Shown: one piece after another, positions 8,908 to 17,735 of the stretch
Layout of the letters: the number at the start of each line of letters is the position of its first letter
Numbering within the stretch: the first letter of the stretch is position 1
NCBI GenBank assembly: GCA_900554205.1
Contig: USGM01000007.1
Span: 1 to 55,331 of the forward strand
Source: an uncultured Lachnospiraceae bacterium
Lineage (GTDB): Bacteria > Bacillota > Clostridia > Lachnospirales > Lachnospiraceae
Reading direction: 5' to 3'
DNA length: 55,331 bases
Notes under the pieces: generated by a model
Told to the model about the DNA's origin: nothing
The model's database searches: none
What the model saw: the letters and a program-made list of their open reading frames with translations, nothing else
Program-made: the position numbers and the translations under genes

Positions 8908-9615
8908 ATGAGTAATTATGATGTGAAGCAGGAAGTGACGGACAAGTACTCCCTGCGGGGCAGGGTTTTTCATAAGCTCCGCGATGATATTTTAAGCGGA
9001 AAATATGAGGAGCACGAGGAATTGAAGGAGGTCGCGATCGGCGAGGAGATGGGCGTGAGTCGTACTCCTGTCAGGGAGGCGTTCCGGCAGCTCGAGCTGG
9101 AGGGCCTGATCCAGATCATCCCGAACAAGGGAGCCTATGTCACCGGAATCACGGAGAAGGATGTAAAGGACATCTATATGATAAGGTCAAGGCTGGAGGG
9201 GCTGTGTGCGCGCTGGGCAACCGAGCATATCACGAAGGAACAGATGGACGAGATGGAGGAGAATGTCTATCTGGCGGAGTTCCACGCCGGCAAGGGACAT
9301 CTGGAGCAGCTTGCAGAGCTTGACAACCGCTTCCATGAGATTATGTACGAGGCGTGTGACAGTAAGATTCTGGAGCACCAGCTGAAGGATTTCCATCAAT
9401 ATGTTCTCCGCGTCAGAAAGAAGACGCTCGCCAACGCGAACCGCGGGCCGAAATCCAACGAGGAGCATAAGAACATCATGGAGGCGATCAAGTCGGGAAA
9501 TGCAGATCTTGCGGAGCAGCTTGCGCATCAGCACATGATCAATGCCTATGAGAATATGGTTAAAAACGGCTTACACGAAGCTTATGAAAAGGAGAGAGAA
9601 TATGGACAAAATTAA
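8908..9615 (+). CDS. GntR-family regulator with FCD domain
   Basis: A 235-residue protein with an N-terminal winged helix (GEEMGVSRTPVREAFRQLELEGLI, about residues 45-68) and a C-terminal all-helical FCD domain. The likely metal or ligand residues of FCD proteins are visible: Asp and His in LDNRFHEI, His in EEHKNI and His in AHQHM. FadR-type members bind small carboxylic acids such as citrate, lactate or gluconate. ATG 8908 with GGGAG five bases upstream was preferred to ATG 8896, whose own codon forms part of that site. It sits between the citrate-synthase-like gene and icd and overlaps icd by 14 bases. Regulation of its own operon by citrate or 2-oxoglutarate is inferred, not shown. Confidence 0.88.
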   Translation: MSNYDVKQEVTDKYSLRGRVFHKLRDDILSGKYEEHEELKEVAIGEEMGVSRTPVREAFRQLELEGLIQIIPNKGAYVTGITEKDVKDIYMIRSRLEGLCARWATEHITKEQMDEMEENVYLAEFHAGKGHLEQLAELDNRFHEIMYEACDSKILEHQLKDFHQYVLRVRKKTLANANRGPKSNEEHKNIMEAIKSGNADLAEQLAHQHMINAYENMVKNGLHEAYEKEREYGQN

Positions 9616-10810
9616 AATGACTACCCCCTTGGTTGAGATGGACGGAGACGAGATGACCAGAATCCTCTGGAAGATGATCAAGGACGAGCTGCTGCTGCCC
9701 TATATTGATCTTAAGACGGAATATTACGATCTGGGACTTGAGCACAGGAATGAGACAAACGATCAGGCCACGGTGGATTCCGCCAACGCAACCCTGAAGT
9801 ACGGCGTTGCCGTGAAGTGCGCCACAATCACCCCGAACGGTGCGAGAATGAAGGAATACAACCTCAAGGAGATGTGGAAGAGCCCGAACGGAACCATCCG
9901 TGCTATTCTGGACGGAACGGTATTTCGCGCGCCGATCCTTGTCAAAGGTATCGTGCCTTATGTGAAGAACTGGACGAAGCCGATCACGATTGCGCGTCAT
10001 GCTTACGGCGATGTCTATAAGAATACAGAGATGAAGATTGCAGGTCCCGGCAAGGCGGAGCTCGTCTTCACTGCGGCGGATGGAACCGAGACGAGAGAGC
10101 TGATTCATGAGTTCGACGGAGCCGGCATCATTCAGGGCATCCATAACACGGAAAAGTCGATATCGAGCTTTGCCAGAGCATGCTTCAGCTATGCCGTAGA
10201 TACGAAGCAGGATCTCTGGTTTTCGACCAAGGACACGATCTCCAAGAAATATGACCACACCTTCAAGGATATTTTCCAGGAGATCTATGATGCAGAGTAC
10301 AAGGAGAAATTCGAGGAGCTTGGAATCGAGTATTTCTATACGCTGATTGATGATGCCGTGGCGAGAGTGATCCGTTCCGAGGGCGGTTTTATCTGGGCGT
10401 GCAAGAATTATGACGGCGATGTGATGTCCGATATGGTGGCTACCGCTTACGGAGACCTCTCCATGATGACCTCTGTTCTGGTATCCCCGAGCGGTGTTTA
10501 CGAGTATGAGGCTGCACATGGAACCGTACAGAGACACTATTATAAGCATCTTAAGGGCGAGGAGACCTCCACAAACTCCATCGCGACCATCTTTGCGTGG
10601 ACAGGGGCGCTCAGAAAGCGCGGTGAGCTGGATCAGAACGCAGAGCTGCAGGCATTTGCCGACAAGCTGGAGCGTGCCTGCATCAAGACCGTTGAGGACG
10701 GAAAGATGACGAAGAGTCTTTCGCTGATCTCAACCTGCGAGAAGCCGGTGATCCTGAACAGTCTTGATTTCATCAAGGCGATCCGGGCAACGCTGGAGGA
10801 GCTTCTGTAG
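9602..10810 (+). CDS. icd: NADP-dependent isocitrate dehydrogenase
   Basis: A 402-residue enzyme of the dimeric, eukaryote-like NADP-IDH subfamily, which oxidises isocitrate to 2-oxoglutarate and CO2. The start at ATG 9602 follows GGAGAGAG and gives the family's normal length. MDGDEMTRILW at the N-terminus, the CATITPNGARM substrate loop, the metal-binding DDAVARVI and NYDGDVMSD segments and AAHGTVQRHY near the C-terminus are all present. The gene overlaps the end of the GntR gene by 14 bases, so translation is coupled. With the citrate-synthase-like gene upstream it gives two of three steps from oxaloacetate to 2-oxoglutarate; aconitase is not in the window. Confidence 0.95.
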   Translation: MDKIKMTTPLVEMDGDEMTRILWKMIKDELLLPYIDLKTEYYDLGLEHRNETNDQATVDSANATLKYGVAVKCATITPNGARMKEYNLKEMWKSPNGTIRAILDGTVFRAPILVKGIVPYVKNWTKPITIARHAYGDVYKNTEMKIAGPGKAELVFTAADGTETRELIHEFDGAGIIQGIHNTEKSISSFARACFSYAVDTKQDLWFSTKDTISKKYDHTFKDIFQEIYDAEYKEKFEELGIEYFYTLIDDAVARVIRSEGGFIWACKNYDGDVMSDMVATAYGDLSMMTSVLVSPSGVYEYEAAHGTVQRHYYKHLKGEETSTNSIATIFAWTGALRKRGELDQNAELQAFADKLERACIKTVEDGKMTKSLSLISTCEKPVILNSLDFIKAIRATLEELL

Positions 10811-10845
10811 GATAGGCATCGTAATTGGAAATATCTGACAATTCA

Positions 10846-10874
10846 TTGACATAATTTTAACAACTTGATATGAT
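10846..10874 (+). promoter_or_regulatory. Sigma-A promoter of rex
   Basis: TTGACA (10846-10851), 17-base spacer, TATGAT (10869-10874). It lies 36 bases upstream of the rex ATG. Confidence 0.75.
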
Positions 10875-10910
10875 GGAGATAGAGAAAACCATGTGGCAAG
10901 GAGAGGCAGT

Positions 10911-11552
10911 ATGGAAGAAAAGGAAATTTCCCAGGCCGTCATCGGGCGACTGCCCAGGTATTTCAGATATCTAGGTGAATTGAAGGATGAAGGAGTTGAA
11001 AGAATTTCATCGCAGGATCTGAGCGAGCTGATGAAGGTAACGGCTTCTCAGATCCGGCAGGATTTTAATAATTTCGGCGGTTTCGGACAGCAGGGCTACG
11101 GCTATAACGTAGAGTATCTCTACAACGAGATCGGTAAGATCTTAGGGCTGGACAAGCAGCATAATTTTATTATTATCGGAGCAGGAAATCTTGGACGCGC
11201 GCTGGGAAACTATATGAATTTCGAGCGACGCGGATTTATCTTTAAGGGAATGTTCGATCAGAACCCGGAGCTGGTGGGGAGAGATGTCCGGGGAGTCAAG
11301 GTGATGGCGATGGATAAACTGAACGAGTTTGTCAGGGACAATGAGATAGACATTGCGGTACTGACGATTCCGAAGACAAGCGCTGTCGGCGTGGCGGAGC
11401 AGCTTGTGCAGAACGGCATCAAGGCAATCTGGAACTTCGCACATGTGGATCTGAATGTGCCGGATGGAATACAGGTTGAAAATGTGCATCTTTCTGACAG
11501 CCTGATGAAGCTGTCCTACAATATCAACCGGTATGAGAAGGAACGGAAGTAG
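10911..11552 (+). CDS. rex: Redox-sensing transcriptional repressor Rex
   Basis: A 213-residue Rex protein, close to the usual length. The N-terminal winged helix includes ISSQDLSELMKVTASQIRQDF (about residues 32-52), and the Rossmann motif is GAGNLGRALGNY (from residue 90). Rex senses the NADH/NAD+ ratio and represses fermentation and electron-transfer genes. The start at ATG 10911 follows AAGGAGAGG and is preferred to the upstream in-frame ATG at 10893, which overlaps the ribosome site. It has its own promoter. A plain coiled-coil gene follows 23 bases later. Confidence 0.95.
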   Translation: MEEKEISQAVIGRLPRYFRYLGELKDEGVERISSQDLSELMKVTASQIRQDFNNFGGFGQQGYGYNVEYLYNEIGKILGLDKQHNFIIIGAGNLGRALGNYMNFERRGFIFKGMFDQNPELVGRDVRGVKVMAMDKLNEFVRDNEIDIAVLTIPKTSAVGVAEQLVQNGIKAIWNFAHVDLNVPDGIQVENVHLSDSLMKLSYNINRYEKERK

Positions 11553-11575
11553 GCTGATCTGACAGGAGGGGCGTT

Positions 11576-12196
11576 ATGAAACAGGGGTTTTCTGAGGCAC
11601 TTCACGAAAAAAAGATTCCCATTCTTACACTGGACAACAAATGGTACAGACTGCTGGATGATGACACGAGAAAGAGGCTTTCCGGCACAGAGGATCGCCT
11701 GAATGCGCTGCTTCGCAGGCAGGGAAAGCTCAACACGGAGACAAAGGATATCCGGAAGCTGAAAAAGAAGCTGATGGACGAGATCATGTCGATGGCGGAG
11801 CAGATGAATCAGGGTGGAAACAGTCAGCTTGAGGAGAAGCTTGCACAGCACAAAAGACTGCTTGAGGAATGCAATGAAAAGCTTGCGGACTACCAGGAGG
11901 AGCTACGGGAGCTGCCGGGTGAGATAGAGGAACTGAACTCCAGACTGATGCTGGCAACGATGGAATACTGCTACTCAATGATGCAGACAAATTCCGAGGA
12001 GATCGAAAAGATTGCGGAATGGGTGAAGGATATCCGGATTGAGTTGAAGAAGCAGCTCGTCAGAAAGCAGAAAATGGAGCAGAAGAACCAGCAGATATAT
12101 TCTTATATGCACGATGTGTTTGGGGCGGATGTGGTTGATCTTTTTGACATGAAATATCACCCGGAGGAACGCGGAACTGCGAAACCGGATAATTGA
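11576..12196 (+). CDS. Coiled-coil protein of unknown function
   Basis: A 206-residue protein with an AGGAGGGG site before ATG 11576. No signal peptide or membrane segment is seen. About residues 35-185 are rich in Glu, Lys, Leu and Gln in heptad spacing, which suggests one long or broken coiled coil. The short N-terminal part (GFSEALHEKKIPILTLDNKWYRL) resembles no domain I recognise. It probably shares the rex transcript and is closed by a terminator seven bases after its stop. A structural or adaptor role is possible, but the sequence does not show one. Confidence 0.75.
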   Translation: MKQGFSEALHEKKIPILTLDNKWYRLLDDDTRKRLSGTEDRLNALLRRQGKLNTETKDIRKLKKKLMDEIMSMAEQMNQGGNSQLEEKLAQHKRLLEECNEKLADYQEELRELPGEIEELNSRLMLATMEYCYSMMQTNSEEIEKIAEWVKDIRIELKKQLVRKQKMEQKNQQIYSYMHDVFGADVVDLFDMKYHPEERGTAKPDN

Positions 12197-12202
12197 CTAT
12201 CG

Positions 12203-12228
12203 GACTGCTGCGGAAGCGGCAGTCTTTT
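12203..12228 (+). terminator. Terminator of the rex transcript
   Basis: GACTGCTGC and GCGGCAGTC form an imperfect stem with a short GAA-type loop followed by TTTT (12225-12228), directly after the coiled-coil gene. Confidence 0.75.
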
Positions 12229-12272
12229 GTTTGCGGACAAACTGCTGTAATGGCTGTTAAGGAGGAATTCGT

Positions 12273-13766
12273 ATGCGGTATTTTGTGACTGCCGACGAAA
12301 TGCGCAGGCTGGATCAGTATACAATCGAGGAAATCGGAATACCGGCGGCGGTGCTGATGGAGCGTGCCGCGCTGGCTGTCGCCGACAGGGTGAGGGATTA
12401 TTGTACGGGGCATCCAGATGCCGGCAGGACAGCGCTGGTCATGGCTGGCATGGGAAACAACGGCGGGGATGGTCTGGCTCTGGCGAGAATCCTGACTGAG
12501 CGGGAAATGGACGTAACGGTATGGTGCGTCGGGGATGAGGACAAGGCTTCTGCGGAGTGGAAACGTCAGAAAAAAATTCTCGAAAAATATTCCGTGAATT
12601 TCTGTTCCAAACCGGACAGAAATGAATATACTATCTTAATTGATGCATTGTTCGGTGTCGGCCTTTCGAGGGCGGTTGCCGGTATACAGGCAGCGGCGGT
12701 GGAGTGCTTTAACGGCCTTCGCGGAAGAAAGTTTGCGGTCGATGTGCCGAGCGGCATTGATTCGGATACAGGAGCCATTCTCGGAAGCTGCGTGCGCGCT
12801 GAGGAAACAGTGACCTTCGGCTATTGCAAGAGGGGACTCGTCCTGTATCCGGGCTGTGTACAGGCGGGCGAGGTCACGGTGGCGGACATCGGGAGCGCCG
12901 GAAACTGTCCGCAGCTGGAGGAGCCCGGAATGTATGCGCTGGACGGGGAGCCCGGGCAGCTGCTCCCGGCGCGGGAACCGGCAGGAAATAAGGGCAGCTT
13001 CGGGAAGGTGCTGTTAATTGCGGGAAGCGTCAACATGGCGGGTGCCGCTATTCTTGCGGCAAAGGCTGCGTACCGCAGCGGAGCGGGGATGGTGAAGGTG
13101 ATCTCGCCGGCGGAGAACCGGGAGATTCTTCAGACCGCAGTGCCGGAAGCATTGTTTGGGACAGAGCGGGAACTGTCTGCGGGAATGGACTGGGCGGATG
13201 TCATTGCAATCGGCCCCGGACTTGGCAGGGATGGCAGAGCGGCGGAGCTTTTGCGGCAGGTGCTGTGCAGGGGCGAGCGCCCAACCCTCATCGATGCGGA
13301 TGGACTGAATCTTCTCTCGGAGCAGCCTGAGCTGCGGCGGCTTCTGGCGGAGAGTGCAGGAAACGGCAGGGCGGTTGTACTGACGCCGCATGTCGGCGAG
13401 CTTGCCAGACTGCTCGGAAAAAGTATTGCAGAGATCAAGGAAAATCTATGCCGCTATGGCGAAAGTCTGGCCATGGAGCTTCAGGCTGTCGTTGTGGCAA
13501 AGGATGCAAGAACCTTTATCTGCCGTGCCGGGAGGCCGGTCTGCGTGAATCTGAGCGGGAACAGCGGGCTTGCCACTGCGGGCAGCGGAGATGTGCTGGC
13601 GGGGATGATCGCCGGGCTCATGGCGCAGGGAATGGATGCCTGTAAGGCAGCCTGCACCGGTGCCTACATACACGGATGCCTTGGAGACAGAGTATCCGGA
13701 CAATACGGAGAGCACGCCTGTATGGCGGGTGATCTGGTATCACGAAAGGAATGGAGTTTACGATGA
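12273..13766 (+). CDS. nnr: Bifunctional NAD(P)H-hydrate epimerase/ADP-dependent dehydratase
   Basis: A 497-residue fused repair enzyme. The N-terminal YjeF_N epimerase domain (about 1-210) shows GMGNNGGDGLALAR, and the C-terminal carbohydrate-kinase-like dehydratase (about 225-490) shows the GPGLGRD and NSGLATAGSGDVLAGM motifs. It restores NAD(P)H from its damaged hydrated form. Fusion of both domains is the usual bacterial form. The gene has AAGGAGGAA before its ATG. Its TGA overlaps the ATG of alr (ATGA, 13763-13766), so the two are translationally coupled, an order often seen in Firmicutes. Confidence 0.95.
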   Translation: MRYFVTADEMRRLDQYTIEEIGIPAAVLMERAALAVADRVRDYCTGHPDAGRTALVMAGMGNNGGDGLALARILTEREMDVTVWCVGDEDKASAEWKRQKKILEKYSVNFCSKPDRNEYTILIDALFGVGLSRAVAGIQAAAVECFNGLRGRKFAVDVPSGIDSDTGAILGSCVRAEETVTFGYCKRGLVLYPGCVQAGEVTVADIGSAGNCPQLEEPGMYALDGEPGQLLPAREPAGNKGSFGKVLLIAGSVNMAGAAILAAKAAYRSGAGMVKVISPAENREILQTAVPEALFGTERELSAGMDWADVIAIGPGLGRDGRAAELLRQVLCRGERPTLIDADGLNLLSEQPELRRLLAESAGNGRAVVLTPHVGELARLLGKSIAEIKENLCRYGESLAMELQAVVVAKDARTFICRAGRPVCVNLSGNSGLATAGSGDVLAGMIAGLMAQGMDACKAACTGAYIHGCLGDRVSGQYGEHACMAGDLVSRKEWSLR

Positions 13767-14953
13767 TGGAAGCAGCGAAAATACCAGAGTTCTGTAACAG
13801 AGGCTATGCGGAGGTCAATCTGGATGCAATCGCCGAAAATATGAAAAACATGAAGGAGCACATTGCACAGGAGACAAAGCTTGTGGGCGTGCTCAAGGCA
13901 GACGGCTATGGGCACGGAAGCGTACCGATTGCGGGTGTGCTTGAGCAGCAGGAATTCGTCTGGGGTTATGCGGTGGCAACGGCGGAGGAGGCGCATGAGC
14001 TGCGCGCCGCCGGGATGAAGAAGCCAATCCTGATCCTCGGCTATACATTCCCTTATTGCTATGAGCAGCTTGCAACAGAGGAAATAAGGGCTGCGGTTTT
14101 CCGGGAGGATACCATTGAACAGTTACAGGCGGCTTCCGAGAGGGCGGGAAAGAAGATCCGGGTCCATATCAAGGTGGATACCGGCATGAGCAGGATCGGA
14201 ATTACACCGGACGAGGCGGGGCTGCAATTCGTGGAGAAGCTCATGCAGCAGAGCGGTATTGAGATAGAGGGTATCTTTACGCATTTCGCCCGCGCGGATG
14301 AACTGGATAAGACACATGCGGAAAGACAGCTGAAGCGTTTCCGGGACTTTATTGCGCTGATCAAAGAGCGGCTCGGACTGGAAATTCCGCTGAAGCATTG
14401 TTCTAACAGTGCAGGTATTCTGGAAATGCCGGATGCCAATATGGATCTGGTGCGTGCGGGCATTACACTCTACGGACTTTATCCGTCGGAGGAGGTCAGC
14501 AGGACGGCTGTCAGCCTGACTCCGGCGCTTTCCCTGTACAGTCATGTCATCTATATCAAGACGATCCATGCCGGTCAGGCGGTCAGCTACGGCGGAACGT
14601 TTGTGGCAGAGAAGGATATGCGGGTGGCGACAGTGCCGCTCGGTTACGCCGACGGTTATCCGAGAAGTCTTTCGGGCAAAGGCTATGTGCTGATCCGTGG
14701 AAAGCGTGCGCCGATCCTCGGAAGGGTCTGCATGGATCAGTTCATGGTGGATGTCACGGACATACCGGAGGCAAGGGAAAATGACAGAGTCGTGCTTCTG
14801 GGAAGGGACGGCGACGAGGTGATAACTGCGGAGCAGCTGGGTGAATTGTCGGGCAGATTCAACTATGAGCTTGTCTGTGACCTGAGCATGAGGGTGCCGA
14901 GAGTATTTACGAGAGAGAATAAAATAGTGGATCATATTGTCCATCAGAGGTGA
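13763..14953 (+). CDS. alr: Alanine racemase
   Basis: A 396-residue PLP enzyme that interconverts L- and D-alanine for peptidoglycan. Lys45 in VGVLKADGYGHG is the expected Schiff-base lysine; GITLYGLYP, VSYGGTF and VPLGYADGYPR are further family motifs, and RVCMDQFMVDVT marks the C-terminal beta domain. ATG 13763 was chosen because GGAG lies six bases upstream and the codon forms an ATGA overlap with nnr. ATG 13751 upstream is possible but has poorer spacing. The gene is followed 59 bases later by a MazF-type toxin, as in Bacillus subtilis, but without the antitoxin gene. Confidence 0.95.
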   Translation: MMEAAKIPEFCNRGYAEVNLDAIAENMKNMKEHIAQETKLVGVLKADGYGHGSVPIAGVLEQQEFVWGYAVATAEEAHELRAAGMKKPILILGYTFPYCYEQLATEEIRAAVFREDTIEQLQAASERAGKKIRVHIKVDTGMSRIGITPDEAGLQFVEKLMQQSGIEIEGIFTHFARADELDKTHAERQLKRFRDFIALIKERLGLEIPLKHCSNSAGILEMPDANMDLVRAGITLYGLYPSEEVSRTAVSLTPALSLYSHVIYIKTIHAGQAVSYGGTFVAEKDMRVATVPLGYADGYPRSLSGKGYVLIRGKRAPILGRVCMDQFMVDVTDIPEARENDRVVLLGRDGDEVITAEQLGELSGRFNYELVCDLSMRVPRVFTRENKIVDHIVHQR

Positions 14954-15012
14954 ATAGAGCGAAAGAAAGCGGTAATACTTTTTCCTGAACATTTGAAATA
15001 GTTGGAGGGAAA

Positions 15013-15354
15013 ATGAGAAGAGGAGATGTATATTACGCAGACTTAAGACCGGTCATTGGTTCGGAGCAGGGAGGGATAAGACCCGTTCTGATCGTACAGA
15101 ACGATGTGGGAAACAAACACAGCCCGACGGTCATCTGCGCGGCGATCACCTCTAAGATGAATAAGGCGAAGTTGCCTACGCATATTGAGCTAAATGCTGC
15201 CCTGTATGATATGGATAAGGATTCCGTTGTGCTTCTGGAGCAGCTGAGAACCATAGACAAGAAGCGTCTGAAGGATAAGGTGTGTCATCTCGACGGTGAC
15301 ATTATGAGAAAGGTCAACCATGCCTTGATGATTAGTCTGGAACTGGATACATAG
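15013..15354 (+). CDS. MazF/PemK-family endoribonuclease toxin (NdoA-like), no antitoxin gene
   Basis: A 113-residue protein that matches the MazF/EndoA family throughout: MRRGDVYYADL at the start, GSEQGGIRPVLIVQND, the VICAAITSK strand and the LLEQLRTIDK segment that carries catalytic residues of the family. Members cleave mRNA at short motifs unless bound by an antitoxin. The ribosome site is GGAGG before ATG 15013. In Bacillus the alr-ndoAI-ndoA order puts the antitoxin directly before the toxin. Here only 59 non-coding bases lie between alr and the toxin, so the partner is elsewhere or missing. Confidence 0.92.
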   Translation: MRRGDVYYADLRPVIGSEQGGIRPVLIVQNDVGNKHSPTVICAAITSKMNKAKLPTHIELNAALYDMDKDSVVLLEQLRTIDKKRLKDKVCHLDGDIMRKVNHALMISLELDT

Positions 15355-15364
15355 GAGCGGGTTC

Positions 15365-15393
15365 TTGACGAATTTCACGGAAAATGGTATATT
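15365..15393 (+). promoter_or_regulatory. Sigma-A promoter of the CorC/HlyC-type gene
   Basis: TTGACG (15365-15370), 17-base spacer, TATATT (15388-15393), about 55 bases before the ATG at 15448. Confidence 0.65.
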
Positions 15394-15447
15394 AAGGCTT
15401 AATACCGTATTGCGGTAAAGAAAGAACTCGGAGGAATTGATCAAAAG

Positions 15448-16839
15448 ATGGACGACAGTGGGCCTACTGCCAGTATTATTTTTTTCGTAGTACTTATTTT
15501 TATTGATATGTTTTTTTACGGCTTCGGAGCTGCGCTCGGTTCTCTGAATGAGAAGGAAGTGGAGAGGAGAGCGGACGAGGAAGGAGACAAGAAGTCCATA
15601 CGCCTGCGGAAGATTATTGCGAATCCGACGGAGTATGTCAACACGGTACAGCTTATCACGACGTTGATTAACGTGATCATGGGTGCGGTGTACCTCGGGA
15701 TGCTGCGGCATTCCATACGGAACGGACTGCAGTTTTTGACGGAGCGGCAGCTGAAGCTGGAGGTGATCCCGGCGCCGGTATTTCTCGTTGTTGCAGCGAT
15801 CCTTGCGACAGTGCTGATCCTGTACATAACGTTGACGGTCGGTGTCCTTCTGCCGAAGAAGATTGCAGTGAAAGCGCCTGAAAAATGGGCGTATGCGTGT
15901 ATCACACCTGTCTTTTTCGTCACGAAGCTCCTGCTTCCTTTCACGGCGCTTGTGACAGCGACCACAAACGGCATTCTGCGGATATTCGGAGGCAATGCCT
16001 CCGCAAACGAGGCGGATGTGACGGAAGAAGAGATTATCAACATGGTCAATGAGGGACATGAACAGGGACTGATTCAGGCGAGCGAGGCGGAGATGATCTC
16101 CAATATATTTGAGTTTGGGGACAAGGAAGCACAGGACATCATGACCCACCGCCAGAACATGGTGGCGATCGATGCGGATATGCTGCTGAAGGATGCGGTC
16201 GCGTTCATGCTTAGCGGCAAGAACAGCCGCTATCCCGTATATGTTGAGAATGTTGACCATATTATCGGTATCCTGCACCTTAAGGATGCCCTGCGGTTCC
16301 GGGATGCGAGCGAGAAACAGGACATTCCGCTCAGGGAGCTGGAAGGGCTGATGAGAGAGCCGCACTTTGTGCCGCAGACGAAAAATATTGATGAATTGTT
16401 CCGTGAAATGCAGGCAAAGAAGCTCCAGATGGTCATTGTCGTAGATGAGTACGGGCAGACCGACGGACTGGTTGCCATGGAGGACATCCTTGAGGAGATT
16501 GTCGGAAACATCATGGATGAATATGATGTGGAGAGCAAGTACATCGAGGAAAAGGGCAAGGACGAATATATCATTGAGGGTAAGACACCGCTTGAGGAGC
16601 TGGAGGATCAGCTCGGAATCGTCTTCGAGGAGGAAGAGTTTGAGACGCTTAACGGTTTCCTGATCTCAAAGATGGACAGAATACCCGAGCCCGACGACCG
16701 CTTTGAGACGGATTACCGCGGTTATCATTTCAAGGTGCTCTCCGTGCAGAACAAGATGATACAAAGCGTGCTTGTCACAAAGCTGCCTGAGGCGCAGGAC
16801 GAGAAGGAAAACAGGGAAAACAGAAACGGTGAGGAATAG
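15448..16839 (+). CDS. HlyC/CorC-family membrane protein with CNNM, CBS and CorC domains
   Basis: A 463-residue protein. The N-terminal CNNM-type region has three or four membrane segments (about residues 8-32, 68-90, 105-135 and 150-175). A CBS pair follows (MTHRQNMVAIDAD to VDEYGQTDGLVAMEDILEEIVG, about 230-360), then a C-terminal CorC_HlyC domain (about 375-450). The family is linked to Mg2+/Co2+ efflux or sensing; the older name hemolysin is probably not apt. GGAGG with nine bases of spacing precedes the ATG, and the gene has its own promoter. It is probably monocistronic, because a second promoter precedes yebC. Confidence 0.9.
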   Translation: MDDSGPTASIIFFVVLIFIDMFFYGFGAALGSLNEKEVERRADEEGDKKSIRLRKIIANPTEYVNTVQLITTLINVIMGAVYLGMLRHSIRNGLQFLTERQLKLEVIPAPVFLVVAAILATVLILYITLTVGVLLPKKIAVKAPEKWAYACITPVFFVTKLLLPFTALVTATTNGILRIFGGNASANEADVTEEEIINMVNEGHEQGLIQASEAEMISNIFEFGDKEAQDIMTHRQNMVAIDADMLLKDAVAFMLSGKNSRYPVYVENVDHIIGILHLKDALRFRDASEKQDIPLRELEGLMREPHFVPQTKNIDELFREMQAKKLQMVIVVDEYGQTDGLVAMEDILEEIVGNIMDEYDVESKYIEEKGKDEYIIEGKTPLEELEDQLGIVFEEEEFETLNGFLISKMDRIPEPDDRFETDYRGYHFKVLSVQNKMIQSVLVTKLPEAQDEKENRENRNGEE

Positions 16840-16842
16840 GGC

Positions 16843-16871
16843 TTGAAGAGGGCGCGGGAAAATGGTATAAT
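16843..16871 (+). promoter_or_regulatory. Sigma-A promoter of yebC
   Basis: TTGAAG (16843-16848), 17-base spacer and a consensus TATAAT (16866-16871), beginning just after the stop codon at 16837-16839. Confidence 0.7.
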
Positions 16872-16924
16872 TGGCGCGTGTTTTCTGAAAGCGAATAAAC
16901 AGATAGAGAAAAAGGAGTAATTGT

Positions 16925-17653
16925 ATGTCAGGACATTCAAAATTTGCTAATATTAAGCATAAAAAGGAAAAGAACGATGCTGCAAAGGGTAAGATCTTTA
17001 CTATCATCGGACGAGAGATCGCCGTTGCGGTAAAGGATGGCGGCCCTGATCCTGCCAACAATTTTAAGCTGGCGACGGTCATCGCCAAGGCGAAGGCAAA
17101 CAATATGCCGAACGATACGATCGAGAGAGGTATCAAGAAGGCGGCGGGTGATGTCGGAAACGTAAACTATGAATATGTTACCTACGAGGGCTACGGCCCC
17201 AACGGAATCGCAATTATCGTCGATGCGCTGACCGATAACAAGAACCGCACGGCGGCGAATGTGAGAAGTGCATTTACAAAGGGGCAGGGAAATGTAGGAA
17301 CGCCCGGCTGCGTATCCTTTATGTTTGATAAGAAGGGACAGATCATCATTGACAAGGAAGAATGCGACATGGAAGCGGACGACCTGATGATGACGGCATT
17401 GGATGCCGGTGCGGAAGATTTCAGCGAGGAGGAGGACAGCTTTGAAGTGCTCACCGATCCCGACAGCTTCGAGGAAGTGAGGGAAGCGTTGGAGAAAGCG
17501 GGGATTCCCATGCTGAGTGCGGAGGTTACCATGATCCCGCAGAATTATGTCAGCCTCACGGATGAGACTGCGGTCAAGAATCTCCAGAGAACTCTGGATC
17601 TGCTGGATGACGACGATGATGTTCAGGCAGTTTATCACAACTGGGACGAATAA
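16925..17653 (+). CDS. yebC: YebC/PmpR-family protein
   Basis: A 242-residue protein of the TACO1/YebC family at normal length, with the diagnostic start MSGHSKFANIKHKK and the ARGIKKAAG-like segment ERGIKKAAGD. The family was first described as DNA-binding regulators. More recent work links members to relief of ribosome stalling at proline stretches. Both roles are family knowledge and neither can be settled here. AAGGAG precedes the ATG. Single gene with its own promoter and a strong terminator. Confidence 0.95.
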   Translation: MSGHSKFANIKHKKEKNDAAKGKIFTIIGREIAVAVKDGGPDPANNFKLATVIAKAKANNMPNDTIERGIKKAAGDVGNVNYEYVTYEGYGPNGIAIIVDALTDNKNRTAANVRSAFTKGQGNVGTPGCVSFMFDKKGQIIIDKEECDMEADDLMMTALDAGAEDFSEEEDSFEVLTDPDSFEEVREALEKAGIPMLSAEVTMIPQNYVSLTDETAVKNLQRTLDLLDDDDDVQAVYHNWDE

Positions 17654-17660
17654 GCATTGA

Positions 17661-17690
17661 AAAAGCACCACTCCGGCCGGTGGTGCTTTT
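17661..17690 (+). terminator. Terminator after yebC
   Basis: AAAAGCACCAC (17661-17671) and GTGGTGCTTTT (17680-17690) are perfect complements around an eight-base loop, and the T run is part of the stem. The symmetric A/T flanks could work on both strands. Confidence 0.9.
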
Positions 17691-17735
17691 CATATCGGAT
17701 AACAAAGGGTCTTTGCGGCGGAAGGAGAAAAGGGT

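Noticed and set aside
14954..15012. Antitoxin gene before the MazF-type toxin
   Set aside because: The 59 bases contain no start codon with an open frame of useful length.
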